Below are positions 61,638 through 64,000 of a DNA stretch of 64,000 nucleotides, piece by piece. Source of the DNA: an uncultured Anaerolineae bacterium (GTDB taxonomy: Bacteria; Chloroflexota; Anaerolineae; J036; Brachytrichaceae); the NCBI GenBank assembly GCA_938028725.1, contig CALIMH010000004.1, forward strand, positions 124,001 to 188,000, written 5' to 3'. Each line of letters begins with the position of its first letter. Position 1 is the stretch's first letter. The notes under the pieces were generated by a model. The model was not told the origin of the DNA. It saw nothing but the letters and a program-made list of their open reading frames with translations, and searched no databases. The translations under genes and the position numbers were made by a program.

Positions 61638-61829
61638 CACCATCCAGCTCACCCATACCCCTGACCGTTTGGGCTGTCTCGTGCGTCCCCTCCAGGCGCA
61701 GCGTCGTGTGCTGCATCAAGGCGGCCGTGGAGCAGATGCGCGCTTTGGCCAGCTCACATTTGCCGCGGGTTGTAGCTGCGCATGCGCTCGTCGTCGCAGA
61801 AATCTTGCTGCGCTCGCAATGTGCGGGCT

Positions 61830-61976
61830 TCAGCGGCGGATCAGCGGGATGAACGCTCGCGGCGGGTAGACCGATGCGGGCACGTACTCGAAGGCGCCCA
61901 GGTCGCACGCGCCGAAGCGCCCTACGCCGCGCTGATCTTGACGGGCGCTTGGACAGGGCAGGCTGACGAACAGGCG
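61830..61976 (-). pseudogene. Relic of a choice-of-anchor-Q-type surface protein (C-terminal end)
   Basis: The minus strand reads CPSARQDQRGVGRFGACDLG, then AFEY, and ends FIPLIRR before a stop at 61830. This matches the C-terminal end of the choice-of-anchor-Q beta-helix surface proteins (DQRG..R...CDxGAxEY), followed by the PLIRR-type tail seen in Chloroflexota exported proteins. The rest of such a gene should be hundreds of codons long but is missing. The frame upstream runs into the palindrome and the FtsH-like gene, so this is a truncated remnant. Confidence 0.55.
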
Positions 61977-61983
61977 CGCTAAA

Positions 61984-62015
61984 GCAGAGGTCAGGTCGGC
62001 CGACCTGACCTCTGC
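61984..62015 (-). terminator. 32-base perfect palindrome after the FtsH-like gene, probable terminator
   Basis: Bases 61984-61999 and 62000-62015 are exact inverted copies with no spacer. The element lies four bases past the FtsH-like stop, and on that strand a short TTT follows. Folded RNA would need a small loop from the central bases. It could instead be a protein-binding site or the scar of a deletion that left the relic beside it. Confidence 0.5.
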
Positions 62016-62019
62016 GCGT

Positions 62020-64000
62020 TCACGATTGCTCCGGATGCCGGGGTGGCTGCTCCGGGCTGTTGACAATCTCCGGCGTGAAATCGCCGAGGCCGTTGCTGAG
62101 CAGCACCGGACTCTCGCGGGCGTCCGTGCCGGCGGTCGTGGGCGTCGGCGCATGGGCTCCATTGCCGTTCGAGGCGCCGTTGATCACGACAACCGGCTCA
62201 TCTTGCGCGGTGGTGTTGCTGTTGGTTGCGTTGCTGGGGCTGGTTGCTGGATTTGGCTCGTGCAGGAGGGCGCCGGCTTGTTGGTTTTGGCTGCGGCGCA
62301 GCTCGGCGATGGTCTGCGCGCGGATGGAGGCCAGCGTGCGCGGGATGACCTCCTCCTCGCTGATCAGCGTGTCAGGGTCTTGGTTGGCCTCGATGATGTC
62401 CACAACCTCCTTGCCGTTGAGCGTGTTGCGCGCGAGGAGTTCCTCGGCTAGTGCGGTGACCTCCTTCCAGTGGCGGCGCAGCAGCCGCTCGGTGAACTCC
62501 TCCATGCGCAGCCAGAAGTTCTCCAGCGTCTCGTCAGAGCCCATCGCGTTGATGCCGTTATCGTTGCCGAGAAAGCCGCTGTAGCGCATTGCCATGCGTG
62601 GGCCGAAGTAGCCGGTCACTGCTAGCCGCCACAGGTTGTACTGCACGTTGCGGTAATCGCCGCCAACCGAGTTATAGATTTGGCCGGTCAGTATTTTCTC
62701 GGCAGCGCGCCCGGCCAGCGAAACCACAATGTCGTACACGTAGCGCATCACCGGCTCAATGTGCTGATCCACCGTGTCCACCGGCATCACGTGGCCTTGT
62801 GAGCCGGTGGAGAGGCGGACGATGGTGGCGCGCACGATCTTCTGGTCGGGCATGACGTAGTATTGCGCCACGGCATGGCCAGCCTCGTGGTAGGCCAACA
62901 CGCGGCGCTGCGACTCCTCCATCTCTTCAACAGGGTTCTCCATGCCCATCACCTGTTCCATGAGGGCGCGGTCAATGTCGCGCTGGCTCACTTTGCGCCG
63001 TCCATCGAAGAAGGCGATGCGCACGGCGTCCTTGGTGATTGCGCCGGCGATGTCAGCGGGGGTCATGCCAGCTGTGTCGGCGACGATGGCCTCCACGTCC
63101 ACTGTCTCATCGTGCTGGATGCGTTTGAGGTAGCCCTGGATGATCTGCCGGCGGCTAGCGCGGTCGGGTGGGTCCACTGCGATCTTGGTGTCCAAGCGGC
63201 CGGAGCGTGTGAGCGCCGGGTCGAGCACTTCAGGGCGGTTGGTGCTGCCCATCCAGATCACGTGCCAATTGCGCTTGGGGCGGTATTCCAGGCCGAACAA
63301 GCCATATATCTTGCGCCAGAATTTCTCGCTGCGCGAGGGCTTGTTCATACCGTCCATTTGGCTGAGCAGCGTGGAGAGCGCAAACATGCCCAAGCCGAAG
63401 CCGGTGAAGCTGCCCATCATCGGCCCGCTGCCGCGCACACCGCCGCGGTTCATGCCGACGGCATCAATCTCGTCAATGTAAGCCACACAAGCGCCGTATT
63501 TCTTCGCCAGGTCGCGCGCCCACTTGCAAAAGCGTAGCACCTTGAGGATGTCCATGCCCCAGAACATGCCCTGGAAGCTGGTGCCTTGCGCGCTGATGAA
63601 AGCCATGCCCGACTCGCCGGCGATCGCTTTGGCCAGCATGGTCTTACCAGTGCCGGGCGGCCCATAGAGCAGCAGCCCACTGATGTAGCGCCCGCCCATC
63701 TGCTCGAACTCCTTGCGGTCGCGCAGCAGGCTCATCCACTGCTTCACCAGCTTGACCAACTGCGGCTGTCCCCAGTAGTCGTCGAACGTCACGGTCGTGT
63801 CATCACCAGGGCGGATGATCTCGGCCTCGGGCCGCGACAGAAACCAGAACAGCAGGCCGAACTGGATAACGATGGTGAACAGCGCCGTGATGATGAAGAC
63901 CACCAGTTGCACCAGCTGCCCCACCACGCTGAAGAAGATGTTGAGCGAGACGTCGTCAATGGTGGCTAGGAAGTAGATGGTGATAGCCAGGCTGACGAGA
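62020..64000 (-). CDS. FtsH-like AAA ATPase / M41 zinc protease (5' end beyond window)
   Basis: At least 659 residues are visible; the reading frame stays open to base 64000, so the annotation start near 63927 is not real. A membrane helix region precedes FDDYWGQPQLVKLV. The AAA domain has Walker A GPPGTGKT, a pore-loop-like MFWGM, Walker B CVAYIDEIDAVG and an unusually long stretch before WMGSTNRPEVLDPAL. The M41 part has YHEAGHAV, and Asp in SVGGDYRNVQ. The Pro/Asn-rich C-tail is long and disordered. FtsH-type enzymes pull out and degrade membrane proteins. It differs enough from household FtsH to be a paralogue. Confidence 0.85.
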   Translation of the reverse strand, partial: LVSLAITIYFLATIDDVSLNIFFSVVGQLVQLVVFIITALFTIVIQFGLLFWFLSRPEAEIIRPGDDTTVTFDDYWGQPQLVKLVKQWMSLLRDRKEFEQMGGRYISGLLLYGPPGTGKTMLAKAIAGESGMAFISAQGTSFQGMFWGMDILKVLRFCKWARDLAKKYGACVAYIDEIDAVGMNRGGVRGSGPMMGSFTGFGLGMFALSTLLSQMDGMNKPSRSEKFWRKIYGLFGLEYRPKRNWHVIWMGSTNRPEVLDPALTRSGRLDTKIAVDPPDRASRRQIIQGYLKRIQHDETVDVEAIVADTAGMTPADIAGAITKDAVRIAFFDGRRKVSQRDIDRALMEQVMGMENPVEEMEESQRRVLAYHEAGHAVAQYYVMPDQKIVRATIVRLSTGSQGHVMPVDTVDQHIEPVMRYVYDIVVSLAGRAAEKILTGQIYNSVGGDYRNVQYNLWRLAVTGYFGPRMAMRYSGFLGNDNGINAMGSDETLENFWLRMEEFTERLLRRHWKEVTALAEELLARNTLNGKEVVDIIEANQDPDTLISEEEVIPRTLASIRAQTIAELRRSQNQQAGALLHEPNPATSPSNATNSNTTAQDEPVVVINGASNGNGAHAPTPTTAGTDARESPVLLSNGLGDFTPEIVNSPEQPPRHPEQS

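Overview
The window is about 64 kb of GC-rich bacterial chromosome, densely packed with roughly 57 protein genes. I see no rRNA, tRNA, CRISPR array, insertion sequence or phage block. The gene set points to Chloroflexota, probably near Anaerolineae. The evidence is GT-C glycosyltransferases with a C-terminal beta-sandwich, surface proteins rich in Thr-Pro, fragments ending in FIPLIRR, a large holin-like/phosphodiesterase fusion, an LCP protein, and a single-copy household set. This placement is inference from gene style, not from a marker-gene tree.

Layout. 1-1669 (minus): peroxiredoxin, a DUF697-type membrane protein and TatA. 1762-9037 (plus): an envelope-sugar block of two GT-C membrane glycosyltransferases, a PyrF-like protein without its catalytic lysines, a small secreted protein and two GT4 glycosyltransferases. 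9088-14269 (plus): a cystathionine beta-synthase-like enzyme, SecD, SecF, and an SbtA/SbtB bicarbonate-uptake pair. 14266-20798: glycosidase, HNH nuclease, glycerol kinase, PrmA, IF-1, a Ca/Na antiporter and an XTP pyrophosphatase. 20826-30048 (plus): biotin carrier, RecJ and three large exported proteins, ending in a strong terminator. 30130-36167: HAD phosphatase, PIG-L deacetylase, PfkB kinase, LCP protein, class IV aminotransferase, thiamine pyrophosphokinase and a GT2 enzyme. 36142-44822: holin-like/phosphodiesterase fusion, ICMT-like methyltransferase, TIR/DUF4062-like protein, SDR, LysS, S1-domain protein and a PD40 propeller. 44870-50162 (plus): two complex-I-like membrane proteins and pyruvate phosphate dikinase. 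50236-58735: phytoene desaturase, MetF, SucD, a signal-peptidase homologue lacking the Ser-Lys dyad, aspartate aminotransferase, SDR and two peptidases. 58780-61637: a vitamin-type ECF transporter (S component divergent from a fused double ATPase and EcfT). 61830-64000 (minus): a relic of a surface protein and an FtsH-like protease that runs off the right edge.

How the genes fit together. The strongest themes are envelope building (GT-C, GT4, GT2, LCP, PIG-L, holin/phosphodiesterase, exported multi-domain proteins, Sec and Tat parts) and carbon handling (SbtAB, PPDK, SucD, biotin carrier, MetF). Phytoene desaturase shows carotenoid synthesis. Phototrophy is possible, but nothing here proves it.

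Three observations stand out. Several proteins keep a familiar fold but have lost the catalytic or ion-path residues (PyrF-like, signal peptidase-like, NuoN-like). Many genes have a TANAAT/TANACT hexamer 5-15 bases before the start codon and no Shine-Dalgarno, which suggests leaderless or short-leader mRNAs. Four convergent gene pairs share a 4-base overlap of their stop codons.
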